Below are positions 11,260 through 20,203 of a DNA stretch of 64,000 nucleotides, one piece after another. Each line of letters starts with the position of its first letter. The stretch's first letter is position 1. Made by a program: the position numbers and the translations under genes. A model generated the notes under the pieces. The model saw only the letters and a program-made list of their open reading frames with translations. It did no database searches and had not been told where the DNA came from. Source of the stretch: Streptomyces pseudovenezuelae (GTDB taxonomy: Bacteria; Actinomycetota; Actinomycetes; Streptomycetales; Streptomycetaceae). The stretch covers positions 682,001-746,000 of the forward strand of contig NZ_JARXVH010000003.1 in the NCBI RefSeq assembly GCF_029892565.1. Direction: 5' to 3'.

Positions 11260-11475
11260 GTGGGCGATCTTTCCAAGTCCGTGGCGTGGGCGGATGTTCT
11301 GCTTGACCTCATGGGGCTCGCTGTTGGCGTGATGTTGCTCGGGGTGGGGATCGGGCTCTATCACGACGGCGGTTCTGTGGGGTGGGTTGTCGTGGGTGCG
11401 GGGGTGTGCCTGGTCGACCTCTGGGTGGTTGGGCGTCGGTTCGTTCGGCGTCGGATGGCGACGTCGGTGGCGTAG
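11260..11475 (+). CDS. small membrane protein, two transmembrane segments
   Basis: 71 residues. Two hydrophobic segments (about 13-30 LLDLMGLAVGVMLLGVGI and 38-55 VGWVVVGAGVCLVDLWVV) separated by a short HDGGS loop, with an Arg-rich tail (RRFVRRR) that should sit in the cytoplasm. GTG start at 11260. Opposite-strand frames are open here as well but give Arg/Pro-rich non-protein-like sequence. Function unknown. Confidence 0.6.
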   Translation: MGDLSKSVAWADVLLDLMGLAVGVMLLGVGIGLYHDGGSVGWVVVGAGVCLVDLWVVGRRFVRRRMATSVA

Positions 11476-11612
11476 GGGGTGAGCATGAGTTCGTCTCGTC
11501 CGACACGAGTGAATTCGCGGCGGTGCGGGTGCCGTTGGACACTCCTGGCTGGCCGGTCTCCCCTTCGTCCGACCGAACTCGGCGTGCCCACCACGGAGTT
11601 CCTGGGGCGGCG

Positions 11613-12128
11613 TCACGCCGCCTGCGACAGCGCCGCCGCCGGTGCCCTCGTACCGAACCAGGCCAGTCGCTGCGAGCCGGCGGCTGCCACAGGCCGCGGC
11701 TTCCGGGTCTCGGCGGTGAAGACGAACAGCCGCAGGACCAGGAAGCGGCCGAGGCCCGCCAGGCCGGACGCGCTGAGGTAGACGGTCTGTTCGGTCAGCA
11801 GCGAGGGCGTGGACTGGACGGTGTGGAGGACGAGCACCGCGACGCTGGTCACCGCGTAGGCGACCGCCGCCGAACCCGCCGACTGCCAGTGCTCGCGCCA
11901 GCCGGCGCGCTTGCCGGTGCCGAAGGTGAACAGGGCGTGGAGTTCGGTGCACAGGATCGTCGAGGCGATCGTGATCACGGCGTTCGACAGCGCCCACGGC
12001 ATCAGCAGGGCCAGCATCGGTACGGCCGCGCTGGACAGGACACCGACACCGCCCCCGCACACCACGAACCGCACGAAGGAAGCGAACGGGCCGGGGCCGG
12101 CGGTCGAGGTCTGCCGTACGGCGTCCAT
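11613..12128 (-). CDS. GtrA-like membrane protein
   Basis: 171 residues; ATG 12128 with GGAAGGA upstream. It begins the GtrA fold with FVRFVVCGGGVGVLSSAAVPMLALL, continues with LSNAVITIASTILCTELHALFTFG, and ends its fourth helix with LAGLGRFLVLRLFVF. GtrA proteins are four-helix membrane proteins linked to flipping of polyprenyl-phosphate-bound sugars. A second GtrA domain, fused to a glycosyltransferase, occurs at 18.7-20.2 kb. The last 30 residues are a non-conserved tail. Confidence 0.85.
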   Translation of the reverse strand: MDAVRQTSTAGPGPFASFVRFVVCGGGVGVLSSAAVPMLALLMPWALSNAVITIASTILCTELHALFTFGTGKRAGWREHWQSAGSAAVAYAVTSVAVLVLHTVQSTPSLLTEQTVYLSASGLAGLGRFLVLRLFVFTAETRKPRPVAAAGSQRLAWFGTRAPAAALSQAA

Positions 12129-12247
12129 GGCGCGGTTCCTTCCGGGCGGGCGGTGAGCCGCGTGAGCCGTGTGGGTCTCGCGCGTCTCGTGAAGTCGTGG
12201 TTCAACTGACGTCCACGATTCCGTGATTCGCCCGCCGGAACGATGGA

Positions 12248-12679
12248 GTGTCCTACCGAACCGATGGTGTAGCCAGCCCTACCCCCACGGTCGGGGCGAC
12301 CGGGGGAAGGGGGCAGAGGAGTGGGTGGGCCGGTGGGTCAGTCCGGGCGGCGGTGCTCGGACTCGGCGTGTGCACGACGTCGGTTGTGGCGCCGGCCGGT
12401 GGGCTCGGGATCGTGGTCGTGAGTGTCCTGGTCACCTGGGTCCTGCATCTCGCGGGGTGGGGGAAGCCGCCGGGGATGCGGCCGCGAGAGCAGTGGGGGT
12501 GGCGGGTACGGGATCTGACCGCGCGGGAGGGGCATGTGGGGTGTGTGGGGTGTCGGCTGGCGGGGCGGGATCCCCAGCGGTACCCCGAGCGAGGGCGCCC
12601 GCGAGAGCAGGTGGCGGTGCCGGAGGCGGAGTCTGTGACGGGTGAGGCGTCTCTGGCTGGTGACTCTTCCGGACGGTGA
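12248..12679 (+). CDS. hypothetical membrane protein with C-terminal CxxC
   Basis: About 143 residues. A hydrophobic block (about 33-70: AAVLGLGVCTTSVVAPAGGLGIVVVSVLVTWVLHL) is followed by a soluble tail with REGHVGCVGCRLAGRD, whose C-x2-C and neighbouring histidine suggest metal or redox chemistry. The frame has the strongest third-position GC bias here. The GTG start at 12248 is a guess because no clear ribosome-binding site is present. Function unknown. Confidence 0.55.
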   Translation: MSYRTDGVASPTPTVGATGGRGQRSGWAGGSVRAAVLGLGVCTTSVVAPAGGLGIVVVSVLVTWVLHLAGWGKPPGMRPREQWGWRVRDLTAREGHVGCVGCRLAGRDPQRYPERGRPREQVAVPEAESVTGEASLAGDSSGR

Positions 12680-12736
12680 GTAGGGGTGGTCCCGCCAGGG
12701 TGATCGCGTTGTCAGTGCCGTCTTCTACTCTCATGA

Positions 12737-13675
12737 GTGATGGCACAGGCATGGAAGTGTTCGGGGTTGCGGTGGGTGGATGGCGGCCCCGTGTTGGTGT
12801 GGGACGGGGGACGGCGTAGTGCGCTGGCCTGGGGGAAGCGGGTCTCCTTCGGGGTTGTGGACGGGGGTGTGCGGACGTGTGTGGGAGCGCGGGGGCATGC
12901 GTGTCCGGTACGGACGGGGGTGTCGGGGCGGAGTACGGGGGCGCGGTGCGAGGAGTGTGCGCGGCTGGATCGGGCGCACTCCGTGGCCGCCGACACGATC
13001 GCGGACGATCCGCGGCCGTACCGCGTGTATCTGGCGTGGTTCGGACCCGGCATGGTCAAGGTCGGGATCACGGCGGTCGAGCGGGGGTCGGCCCGGCTGT
13101 TGGAGCAGGGGGCGGTGTGTTTCAGCTGGCTCGGCACCGGTCCGTTGATGGCTGCCCGGCGTACGGAGGAGTTGTTGCGGGCCGCGCTTCGGGTGCCCGA
13201 TCGGATTCCGTACGCCGCCAAGCGGGCGGTGCGTTCGGGGTTGCCCGGGACTGAGGGCGAGCGGGCGGCCGAGGTTGTGGAGTTGCACGCCCGGGCGGTG
13301 GCCCTTGCCGAGTGGCCGGAGTCGCTCGTGCGGGAGCCGTGCCGGCCGGTTGACCATGTCGGCGCGTTCGGGCTCGCGGGCCTGCCGGGCGCCGTCGGTG
13401 AGGTGAGTGAGCTGGTCGCCGGTGGGGCGGTGAGGGGGGAACTGGTTGCGGCTGCTGGGCCCGATCTGCACATCGCCGTTGGGGACGGGGACGGGGATAG
13501 GGAGGGGGGTAAGGGGGTCCGGGAGATCGTCGTGCTCGATACCCGGTTGATGACAGGGTGGGAGTTGGGGCCTGCCGGGGTCGGGACCGGAGCCGGGGGT
13601 GTGGACGAGAGCCGGCTCACCTTTCCCCTGCGGGAGTTCAGAGGGGTGTCGGCTGTGCAGGACGAGTTGTTCTGA
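12737..13675 (+). CDS. DUF2797 family protein
   Basis: 312 residues; GTG 12737 directly followed by ATG 12740, so either may be used. The DUF2797 core is visible as PYRVYLAWFGPGMVKVGIT followed by WLGTGPLMAARRTEELL, preceded by cysteine pairs in GHACPVRTGV and ARCEECARLD that could bind zinc. The family is widespread in Streptomyces and has no established function. The middle to end (DGDGDREGGKG) is a low-complexity insertion. The gene lies 22 bases before the amidohydrolase and may be co-transcribed with it. Confidence 0.8.
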   Translation: MMAQAWKCSGLRWVDGGPVLVWDGGRRSALAWGKRVSFGVVDGGVRTCVGARGHACPVRTGVSGRSTGARCEECARLDRAHSVAADTIADDPRPYRVYLAWFGPGMVKVGITAVERGSARLLEQGAVCFSWLGTGPLMAARRTEELLRAALRVPDRIPYAAKRAVRSGLPGTEGERAAEVVELHARAVALAEWPESLVREPCRPVDHVGAFGLAGLPGAVGEVSELVAGGAVRGELVAAAGPDLHIAVGDGDGDREGGKGVREIVVLDTRLMTGWELGPAGVGTGAGGVDESRLTFPLREFRGVSAVQDELF

Positions 13676-13697
13676 GCATTCGGACGGTCAGGAACGG

Positions 13698-14642
13698 ATG
13701 GGCACCATGCACGGTCAGCGGATCGGGGAGACGGACGTCGAGGGGACGGGCACCGAGGGGAACGGCGTCGAGGAGAGCGACCAGGTCCGTCGCTTCTGGG
13801 AGCGGCTCGGACTGCCCGGGCTCGTCGACGTCCACACCCACTTCATGCCCGAGCGCGTTCTCCACAAGGTCTGGGGATACTTCGACTCCCTCGGGCCGCT
13901 CACCGGCGGTGTCGAGTGGCCCATCACCTACCGGGCCGAAGAGGCCGAACGGCTCGCCCTGATCCGGGACTTCGGCGTCCGTGCCTTCACCGCGATGCTC
14001 TATCCGCACAAGGCGGGCATGGCCGAGTGGCTCAACGGCTGGGCCGTCGACTTCGCTCGCCGTACCCCCGACTGCCTGCACACCTCGACGCTGTTTCCCG
14101 AGCCGGGAGTCGAGACTTATGTCCGGGAGGCCGTCGAGGCGGGGGCGCGGATCTTCAAGGCGCATGTGCAGGTGGGGGCGTACGACCCGGCCGATGAACT
14201 CCTGGACGGGGCTTGGGGGTTGCTCGCCGAGGCCGGTGTGCCCGTCGTGATCCACTGCGGTTCCGGGCCCATGCCCGGCAAGCACACCGGGCCGGAGCCG
14301 ATCGGGCGCGTGCTCGCCCGGCATCCCCAACTGCGGCTGATCGTCGCGCACATGGGGATGACGGAGTACGAGGACTTCCTCGACCTGGCCGAGCGGTACA
14401 GCGAGGTGCGGCTGGACACGACGATGTCGTTCACGGACTTCAGCGAACAGTTCGCGCCGTTCCCCCGGAGGGCACTGCCCCGGCTGGCCGACCTCGGCGA
14501 CCGGATCCTGCTCGGCAGCGACTTCCCCAACATCCCCTATCCGTACGTCCATCAGCTGGAGGTACTGGAGCGGCTGGGGCTCGGCGACGACTGGCTGCGG
14601 GCCGTGTGCCACGACAACGGGGCGAGGCTGTTCGGGTTGTGA
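13698..14642 (+). CDS. amidohydrolase family metal-dependent hydrolase
   Basis: 314 residues from ATG 13698 (CAGGAA upstream); an upstream in-frame extension overlaps the previous gene and is not used. LVDVHTHFMP near residue 43 gives the HxH metal ligands; further family ligands are in PVVIHCGSG and IVAHMGMTEYEDFL, and ILLGSDFPNIPYPY carries the late catalytic aspartate. The match is to Amidohydro_2 (TIM barrel, zinc hydrolase/decarboxylase); the substrate is not predictable. It converges with the next gene with 11 bases between stops. Confidence 0.88.
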   Translation: MGTMHGQRIGETDVEGTGTEGNGVEESDQVRRFWERLGLPGLVDVHTHFMPERVLHKVWGYFDSLGPLTGGVEWPITYRAEEAERLALIRDFGVRAFTAMLYPHKAGMAEWLNGWAVDFARRTPDCLHTSTLFPEPGVETYVREAVEAGARIFKAHVQVGAYDPADELLDGAWGLLAEAGVPVVIHCGSGPMPGKHTGPEPIGRVLARHPQLRLIVAHMGMTEYEDFLDLAERYSEVRLDTTMSFTDFSEQFAPFPRRALPRLADLGDRILLGSDFPNIPYPYVHQLEVLERLGLGDDWLRAVCHDNGARLFGL

Positions 14643-14653
14643 CCGGCGATCAG

Positions 14654-16171
14654 TCACGAGTCATCAGTCATCAGCAGTAGCTCATCCCGCTCCTCCCGCC
14701 ACCTGATCGCGACCGCGCCATCCGTGCCACCCGTGTCGTCCGCCCCCTCCGCCACTGCCCTGTCCCCCACCACCCGAACGTCCAGCGAAGCAGCCGCATT
14801 GACGTCCTTCGGCACGGTCAACCCCGTCAGCTCCAGCACATGCCCCACCCGCCCCGTCTCCGCGTCCAGGACGAGCAGGTCGGCCGAGGTGGTGTGGCCG
14901 GCGTCGGCGTACCGGAAGATCGGCTGGCGGACGACGTATACCCGGCCGTCCGCGACCACGGGATCGCCGTACGCCTTCCCGGTCGGTGCGCGGAGTCTCC
15001 AGCGGAGGCGGCCCGTTCCGGTGTCGTAGGCGCTGAGGAGGGTGGGGGAGCCGGTGTCGTAGATGTGCGGGTCGACCGTGGTGACCGCGATGCCGTTGCC
15101 CGTGGTGAGCCGGGCCAGGAGGTGGATGGAGAAGGCGGTCCGTTCCGGCGCCCCCTCGCGGCTCACGTCGAGGAGGCGGACCGGGCGTGGGGTGCGGCGT
15201 TCGGGGCCGACGGCGGCCAGCGTGTGGGTGCCGGCCCGGAGGAGGTCGTCGTACGGCTCCGCGTGCTGTTGTCGCCACAGCACCTTGCCCGTGCGGTCGT
15301 GGATGCCGAGGAGGAGGGCGGAGGTCTTGGTGACGGAGGGCGGGATGTCGTAGCCCCCGATGCGCTGCTCGGGGCCCAGTACGTCGCAGCGCACCAGAGC
15401 CGTGACGAGGTGGTCCGGGAAGTCATACACCGTTTGGATCGGTGTCTCGTCGCAGCCGGCCGGTCTGCTCGCCGTCCACAGGGTGCGGCCGGTGCGTTCG
15501 GCGAGGGCGCGGATGCCGGCGGGGGTTTCCGTGATGACCTCGCCGCCGGTCAACCGGAAGGACAGGCCTCTGCGGCTCTCGCCCTCCGAGATGCTCCGGT
15601 GCCACAGGATCCGGCCCGAGCGCAGGTCGATCGCTGTGAGCCGGCCGTCCGTGAAGCCCGCCACCACCGTGCGCGCGGACACGTCGAGCGTCGGTGTGTA
15701 GAAGCCCCTGTCCTCATCCCCGTTCCCGTCCGCCGGGTCCCCGTCCCCGGCCAGGTCGCCGTCCCCGTAGCCGCCCCGCTCATAGCGCCAGTACTCCGAG
15801 CCGGTCCGTATGTTCACGGCTCGCACCCCCACCCCCACCCCCGTCGCCCGGATCGACAGCCCGTGCACCACGGTCTCGTCGGCGGTCGTCCGGCGCAGGA
15901 CGTGGTCGGGCGTGGCCGGTGGCTCGGGGCCGAGCGCGGGTGGGAAGGCGCCCTGCGCCCCTGTGACCAGGTCGGGTTTCGGGGCCGGGGTGGCGTGCCA
16001 CGGCTCCAGGCCGGTGAGGATGAGGAGGACCGCGGTCACGTATCCCGTCAGGTACAGCGCCAGTCGGCGCCAGGCCTTGGGATCCGGTTCCCCCGGCAGC
16101 CGTACGGCTACGCCCCTGCCTATGCCTCCACCTGTCACCACAGCCCCCGTGCCCCCGCATCTCCACGTCAC
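14654..16171 (-). CDS. membrane-anchored PQQ-like beta-propeller protein
   Basis: 505 residues with GTG 16171 as start, supported by AAGGGAAC just upstream; the frame runs open to 16276. One transmembrane helix near residues 35-55 (LALYLTGYVTAVLLILTGL) anchors an extracytoplasmic domain with repeated propeller blades: IDLRSGRILWHRSI, LAERTGRTLWTASR, HDRTGKVLWRQQ, DTGTGRLRWRLRAP and LDAETGRVGHVLEL. Such G-x-W blades fold as a PQQ-type propeller but no cofactor-binding or enzymatic residues stand out. It is divergent from the two-component operon at 16.3 kb, so the two may share a promoter region. Confidence 0.8.
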   Translation of the reverse strand: MTWRCGGTGAVVTGGGIGRGVAVRLPGEPDPKAWRRLALYLTGYVTAVLLILTGLEPWHATPAPKPDLVTGAQGAFPPALGPEPPATPDHVLRRTTADETVVHGLSIRATGVGVGVRAVNIRTGSEYWRYERGGYGDGDLAGDGDPADGNGDEDRGFYTPTLDVSARTVVAGFTDGRLTAIDLRSGRILWHRSISEGESRRGLSFRLTGGEVITETPAGIRALAERTGRTLWTASRPAGCDETPIQTVYDFPDHLVTALVRCDVLGPEQRIGGYDIPPSVTKTSALLLGIHDRTGKVLWRQQHAEPYDDLLRAGTHTLAAVGPERRTPRPVRLLDVSREGAPERTAFSIHLLARLTTGNGIAVTTVDPHIYDTGSPTLLSAYDTGTGRLRWRLRAPTGKAYGDPVVADGRVYVVRQPIFRYADAGHTTSADLLVLDAETGRVGHVLELTGLTVPKDVNAAASLDVRVVGDRAVAEGADDTGGTDGAVAIRWREERDELLLMTDDS

Positions 16172-16323
16172 CGTTCCCTTGAGCGGTTGAGGGATCTTGT
16201 ACCGACACCTCTCCCCGAAGCAAGCGGTTCCAAGGGGTTGCCTGAGAGGCCCCTGTGAGTTTCTTAGGGAAATCACAGGTTGTCGAAAGCGTGCTCTCAG
16301 AGGATCCCGACAGTGTGTTCACC

Positions 16324-17064
16324 ATGACCACGACCTCGCCCCAGGGGCGCACCGAACTGCTGAGGCCGGACGGGAGCCCCGTCCGAGTGCTTGTGGTGGA
16401 CGACGAAATGTCGATCACCGAACTGCTGTCCATGGCTCTTCGCTATGAGGGCTGGCAGATCCGGAGTGCGGGGGATGGCACGGGTGCCATCCAGACCGCG
16501 CGCGAGTTCCGGCCCGACGCCGTCGTCCTGGACATGATGCTGCCCGACATGGACGGCCTGACCGTCCTGGGGCGGATGCGCCGCGAACTGCCGGACGTGC
16601 CGGTGCTGTTCCTGACGGCGAAGGACGCCGTCGAGGACCGTATCGCCGGCCTCACCGCGGGCGGCGACGACTACGTCACCAAGCCGTTCAGCCTCGAAGA
16701 GGTCGTCGCCCGGCTGCGCGGACTGATCCGCCGCTCCGGTGCCGCCGACCGCCGCTCCGACTCCGTACTCGTGGTCGGCGACCTCACCCTCGACGAGGAC
16801 AGCCACGAGGTCTCGCGGGCCGGCGAGGGCATCCACCTCACCGCCACCGAGTTCGAACTGCTGCGCTTCCTCATGCGTAATCCTCGGCGTGTCCTCAGCA
16901 AGGCGCAGATCCTCGACCGGGTGTGGTCCTACGACTTCGGCGGCCAGGCCAACGTGGTCGAGCTGTACATCTCCTACCTCCGCCGGAAGATCGACGCCGG
17001 GCGTGAGCCGATGATCCACACCCGGCGTGGGGCCGGTTACCTGATCAAGCCCGCGGCCTCATGA
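16324..17064 (+). CDS. OmpR/PhoB-family response regulator
   Basis: 246 residues; ATG 16324 chosen because the sequence just after it matches the usual N terminus, though the frame is open to 16255. Receiver domain about 22-135 with the acidic pair in VVDDE, phospho-acceptor Asp70 (VVLDMMLPDMDG), Thr in FLTAKD and Lys in TKPF. Winged-helix DNA-binding domain about 155-243 (LTATEFELLRFLMRNP, NVVELYISYLRRKID, TRRGAGYLI). Its stop overlaps the start of the sensor kinase (ATGA), so the two are translationally coupled. It probably controls the downstream glycosyltransferases. Confidence 0.95.
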   Translation: MTTTSPQGRTELLRPDGSPVRVLVVDDEMSITELLSMALRYEGWQIRSAGDGTGAIQTAREFRPDAVVLDMMLPDMDGLTVLGRMRRELPDVPVLFLTAKDAVEDRIAGLTAGGDDYVTKPFSLEEVVARLRGLIRRSGAADRRSDSVLVVGDLTLDEDSHEVSRAGEGIHLTATEFELLRFLMRNPRRVLSKAQILDRVWSYDFGGQANVVELYISYLRRKIDAGREPMIHTRRGAGYLIKPAAS

Positions 17065-18677
17065 GCGGGCGACGACGGCCGCGTGCGCAGAAGCGACGAG
17101 CGGGTAAGCCGCGCACCCTGCGGACACGGCTCGTCGTCGCGTCCGTGACGCTGATCGCCGTGGTGTGTGCGGTGATCGGCACGGTGACGACCCTCGCGCT
17201 GCGCTCGCATCTGTACGACCAGTTGGACGACCAGTTGCGCGAGGCCACGGCCCGTGTGTCCGGCGACTTCCAGCCGCCCGGCGCGGGCAAGGGTGGCGGC
17301 GCGCTCGGCCAGGGCAACCAGCAGCAGGCCCAGAAACCCAAGACGACCGATATCAGCGACTTCGTCCAACACGGCCCGCAACCCAGCGGCACGGTCGCGG
17401 CCACCGTCGTCAACGACTCCGTCACCAGCGGCTATGTCGGCAAGAAGTCCAACGAGAACTTCGAGATGAGTGCCGCGGACCTCAACGCGGCGCAGAAGAC
17501 CGCCCTCGGCGAGGTGTCCCAGGACGGCAACGCGCACACCGTGGAGCTTCCGGGGCTCGGCACCTACCGCGTCGAGTACCGCAGCGGCTACTACGTCGGC
17601 CTCCCCACCACCGAGACCGACAGCACCATCAACACCCTGATCATCGTCGAGCTGAGCGTCACCGCCGCCGGCCTCGCCGCCGCGGGCATCGCCGGCTACG
17701 TCCTCGTCGGCGTCGCCACCCGCCCGCTGCGCCGCGTCGCCAGCACCGCCACCCGGGTCTCCGAACTCCCCCTGCACACCGGCGAGGTGAACCTCAGCGA
17801 GCGCGTCCCGGAGTCCGAGACCGATCCGCACACCGAGGTCGGCCAGGTCGGCGCCGCGCTCAACCGGATGCTGAACCACGTGCACGGCGCGCTGCACGCC
17901 CGCCAGCAGAGCGAGATGCGGGTACGGCAGTTCGTCGCGGACGCCAGCCATGAGCTGCGCACCCCGCTCGCCTCCATCCGCGGGTACGCCGAGCTGACCC
18001 GGCGCGGCAGAGAGCAGGTCGGCCCGGACACCCGGCACGCGCTGGGCCGTATCGAGTCCGAGGCGAGCCGCATGACGCTGCTCGTGGAGGACCTGCTGCT
18101 GCTCGCGCGGCTGGACGCCGGACGGCCGCTCCAGTTCGAGCAGACCGACCTCATCCCGCTGGTCGTCGACACCATCAGCGACGCCCGCGCGGCCGGCATG
18201 GACCACAACTGGCGCCTCGACCTGCCCGACGAACCCGCCGCGGTCTCCGGCGACGCGGCCCGCCTCCAGCAGGTCCTCATCAACCTGCTCGGCAACGCCC
18301 GCAAGCACACCCCACCGGGTACGACCGTCACCGCCCGCGTGCAGCGGCGCGGCCCGTGGATGTGCGTGGACGTCGAGGACAACGGCCAGGGCATCCCGCC
18401 CGACCTGCTCCCGCACGTCTTCGAGAGGTTCGCCCGCGGTGACTCGGCTCGGTCGCGCTCGACCGGCTCGACCGGCCTGGGTCTGGCGATCGTGCAGGCC
18501 GTCGCGAGCGCGCACGGCGGCGCGGTGACCGTGGACAGCGTTCCGGGCCGCACGGTCTTCACCGTGCACCTGCCGGCCCTCGCTCCGCAGCTCCCCCAGC
18601 CGGCCCCCGAAACGAATTGGCAATCGCACTCACAGGCGCAGCACAGTGCCACCACATGGGTGCAACAGGGCGCTTGA
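17061..18677 (+). CDS. sensor histidine kinase, partner of the preceding response regulator
   Basis: 538 residues. Arg-rich N terminus, TM1 about 25-47 (LVVASVTLIAVVCAVIGTV), an extracellular sensor domain to about 190, TM2 about 192-215 (IIVELSVTAAGLAAAGIAGYVLVG), HAMP, then HisKA with His297 in DASHELRTPL and HATPase with NLLGNARKHTPP (N box), VEDNGQGIP (G1) and GSTGLGLAIVQAV (G2). All catalytic boxes are intact. The extracellular part has a Gly/Gln-rich stretch (GKGGGALGQGNQQQAQ). It is followed after 14 bases by the GT2-GtrA gene. The signal sensed is unknown. Confidence 0.95.
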   Translation: MSGRRRPRAQKRRAGKPRTLRTRLVVASVTLIAVVCAVIGTVTTLALRSHLYDQLDDQLREATARVSGDFQPPGAGKGGGALGQGNQQQAQKPKTTDISDFVQHGPQPSGTVAATVVNDSVTSGYVGKKSNENFEMSAADLNAAQKTALGEVSQDGNAHTVELPGLGTYRVEYRSGYYVGLPTTETDSTINTLIIVELSVTAAGLAAAGIAGYVLVGVATRPLRRVASTATRVSELPLHTGEVNLSERVPESETDPHTEVGQVGAALNRMLNHVHGALHARQQSEMRVRQFVADASHELRTPLASIRGYAELTRRGREQVGPDTRHALGRIESEASRMTLLVEDLLLLARLDAGRPLQFEQTDLIPLVVDTISDARAAGMDHNWRLDLPDEPAAVSGDAARLQQVLINLLGNARKHTPPGTTVTARVQRRGPWMCVDVEDNGQGIPPDLLPHVFERFARGDSARSRSTGSTGLGLAIVQAVASAHGGAVTVDSVPGRTVFTVHLPALAPQLPQPAPETNWQSHSQAQHSATTWVQQGA

Positions 18678-18691
18678 CAAGAGTCGTTCCC

Positions 18692-20203
18692 ATGCGAACC
18701 GACTCTTCTCCCGGCACCCTGCCGGCGCGGGAGCACCTCCCGGCCGGCGACGCCGGTACGCCTGTTCTGGACGTAGTGATCCCCGTTTACAACGAGGAGA
18801 AGGACCTCCAGCCGTGTGTGCTGAGACTGCACGACCATCTCAAGCGCACGTTCCCGTACGCGTTCCGCATCACGATCGCGGACAACGCGTCGACGGACAC
18901 CACCCCCCAGGTGTCCGCGCGGCTGGCGGCGGAGCTTCCGGAGGTCAAGGCCTTCCGGCTGGAGCAGAAGGGCCGCGGCCGGGCGCTGCGGACCGTCTGG
19001 TCCGCCTCGGACGCTCCGATCCTCGCCTACATGGACGTGGACCTGTCGACCGACCTGAACGCACTGCTGCCCCTGGTGGCACCGCTCATCTCCGGCCACT
19101 CCGACCTGGCGATCGGTTCCCGGCTGGCCCGCTCGTCGCGCGTGGTGCGCGGCGCCAAGCGGGAGTTCATCAGCCGCTCGTACAACCTCATCCTGCGCGG
19201 CTCGCTGCAGGCCCGCTTCTCGGACGCGCAGTGCGGATTCAAGGCCATCCGGCGTGATGTGGCCCAGGTGCTGCTGCCGATGGTCGAGGACACCGGCTGG
19301 TTCTTCGACACCGAGATGCTGGTCATCGCCGAGCGCGCGGGCCTTCGGATCCACGAGGTGCCGGTCGACTGGGTCGACGACCCGGACTCGACGGTGCACA
19401 TCGTGAAGACGGCGACCGAGGACCTCAAGGGGGTGTGGCGCGTGGGCAAGGCCCTGGCGAGCGGTTCGCTGCCGCTGGACCGGATCACCCGCCCGTTCGG
19501 CGACGACCCGCGCGACCGCGACATCCAGGACGTGCCGAAGGGGCTGGCCCGCCAGCTCGTCGGGTTCTGCGTGGTCGGCGGTCTGTCGACGCTCTTCTAC
19601 CTGGTGCTCTACAGCGCCTTCCGCTCCTTCACCGGCTCGCAGATCGCCAACGCGCTGGCCCTGCTGGTCTCCGCCGTCGCCAATACGGCGGCCAACCGGC
19701 GGCTGACCTTCGGGGTGCGCGGGCGCGGCGGCGCGGTCCGGCACCAGGCGCAGGGCCTGGTCGTCTTCGGCATCGGCCTGGCGCTGACCAGCGGCTCGCT
19801 CGCCGCCCTGAACGCGGCCAGCAGCAACCCCGCGCACTCCACCGAGCTGGCGGTGCTGATCGCCGCCAACCTCGCGGCGACCGTCCTGCGCTTCCTGCTC
19901 TTCAGGGCGTGGGTGTTCCCGGACCGCCGGGAGAGCGACGCGGGCTCGACGGTGGTCGCCTCGCACAGCCCGTCGTCACCGACGTACTCGACGGCGCAGT
20001 ACCAGCAGCAGTACGCACAGCAGCCTCCGCTGCCGCACCGCTCGCCCACCGGTCAGCAGTCGCGGCAGTCACAGCAGTCGCAACAGCCGCACCAGACCTC
20101 CCAGTTCCGCGCCGGTGAAGCCGCGGACGGCACCTGGCGGGACTCCACGATGCAGTTCCGGCCGATGCGCCCTTACGACACCGATCCGGGGGACACCCGA
20201 TGA
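18692..20203 (+). CDS. GT2 glycosyltransferase fused to GtrA membrane domain
   Basis: 503 residues from ATG 18692 (no strong ribosome-binding site; the frame is open to 18617 inside the kinase gene). The N-terminal GT-A domain resembles dolichyl-phosphate mannose synthase: VVIPVYNEEKDL, ADNASTD, the metal-binding DVDLSTDL, and DAQCGFKAIRRDV. From about residue 283 a four-helix GtrA domain follows (RQLVGFCVVGGLSTLFYLVL to FLLFRAWVFPDRR), then a Gln/Ser-rich tail of about 80 residues. It should transfer a sugar to polyprenyl phosphate and present or flip it. It overlaps the next gene by 4 bases. Confidence 0.92.
   Translation: MRTDSSPGTLPAREHLPAGDAGTPVLDVVIPVYNEEKDLQPCVLRLHDHLKRTFPYAFRITIADNASTDTTPQVSARLAAELPEVKAFRLEQKGRGRALRTVWSASDAPILAYMDVDLSTDLNALLPLVAPLISGHSDLAIGSRLARSSRVVRGAKREFISRSYNLILRGSLQARFSDAQCGFKAIRRDVAQVLLPMVEDTGWFFDTEMLVIAERAGLRIHEVPVDWVDDPDSTVHIVKTATEDLKGVWRVGKALASGSLPLDRITRPFGDDPRDRDIQDVPKGLARQLVGFCVVGGLSTLFYLVLYSAFRSFTGSQIANALALLVSAVANTAANRRLTFGVRGRGGAVRHQAQGLVVFGIGLALTSGSLAALNAASSNPAHSTELAVLIAANLAATVLRFLLFRAWVFPDRRESDAGSTVVASHSPSSPTYSTAQYQQQYAQQPPLPHRSPTGQQSRQSQQSQQPHQTSQFRAGEAADGTWRDSTMQFRPMRPYDTDPGDTR

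Noticed and set aside
12223-12645. Alternative frame (140 codons) over the CxxC membrane protein gene
   Set aside because: Arg/Gly-rich and lacks the hydrophobic segments and third-position GC bias of the 12248 frame.
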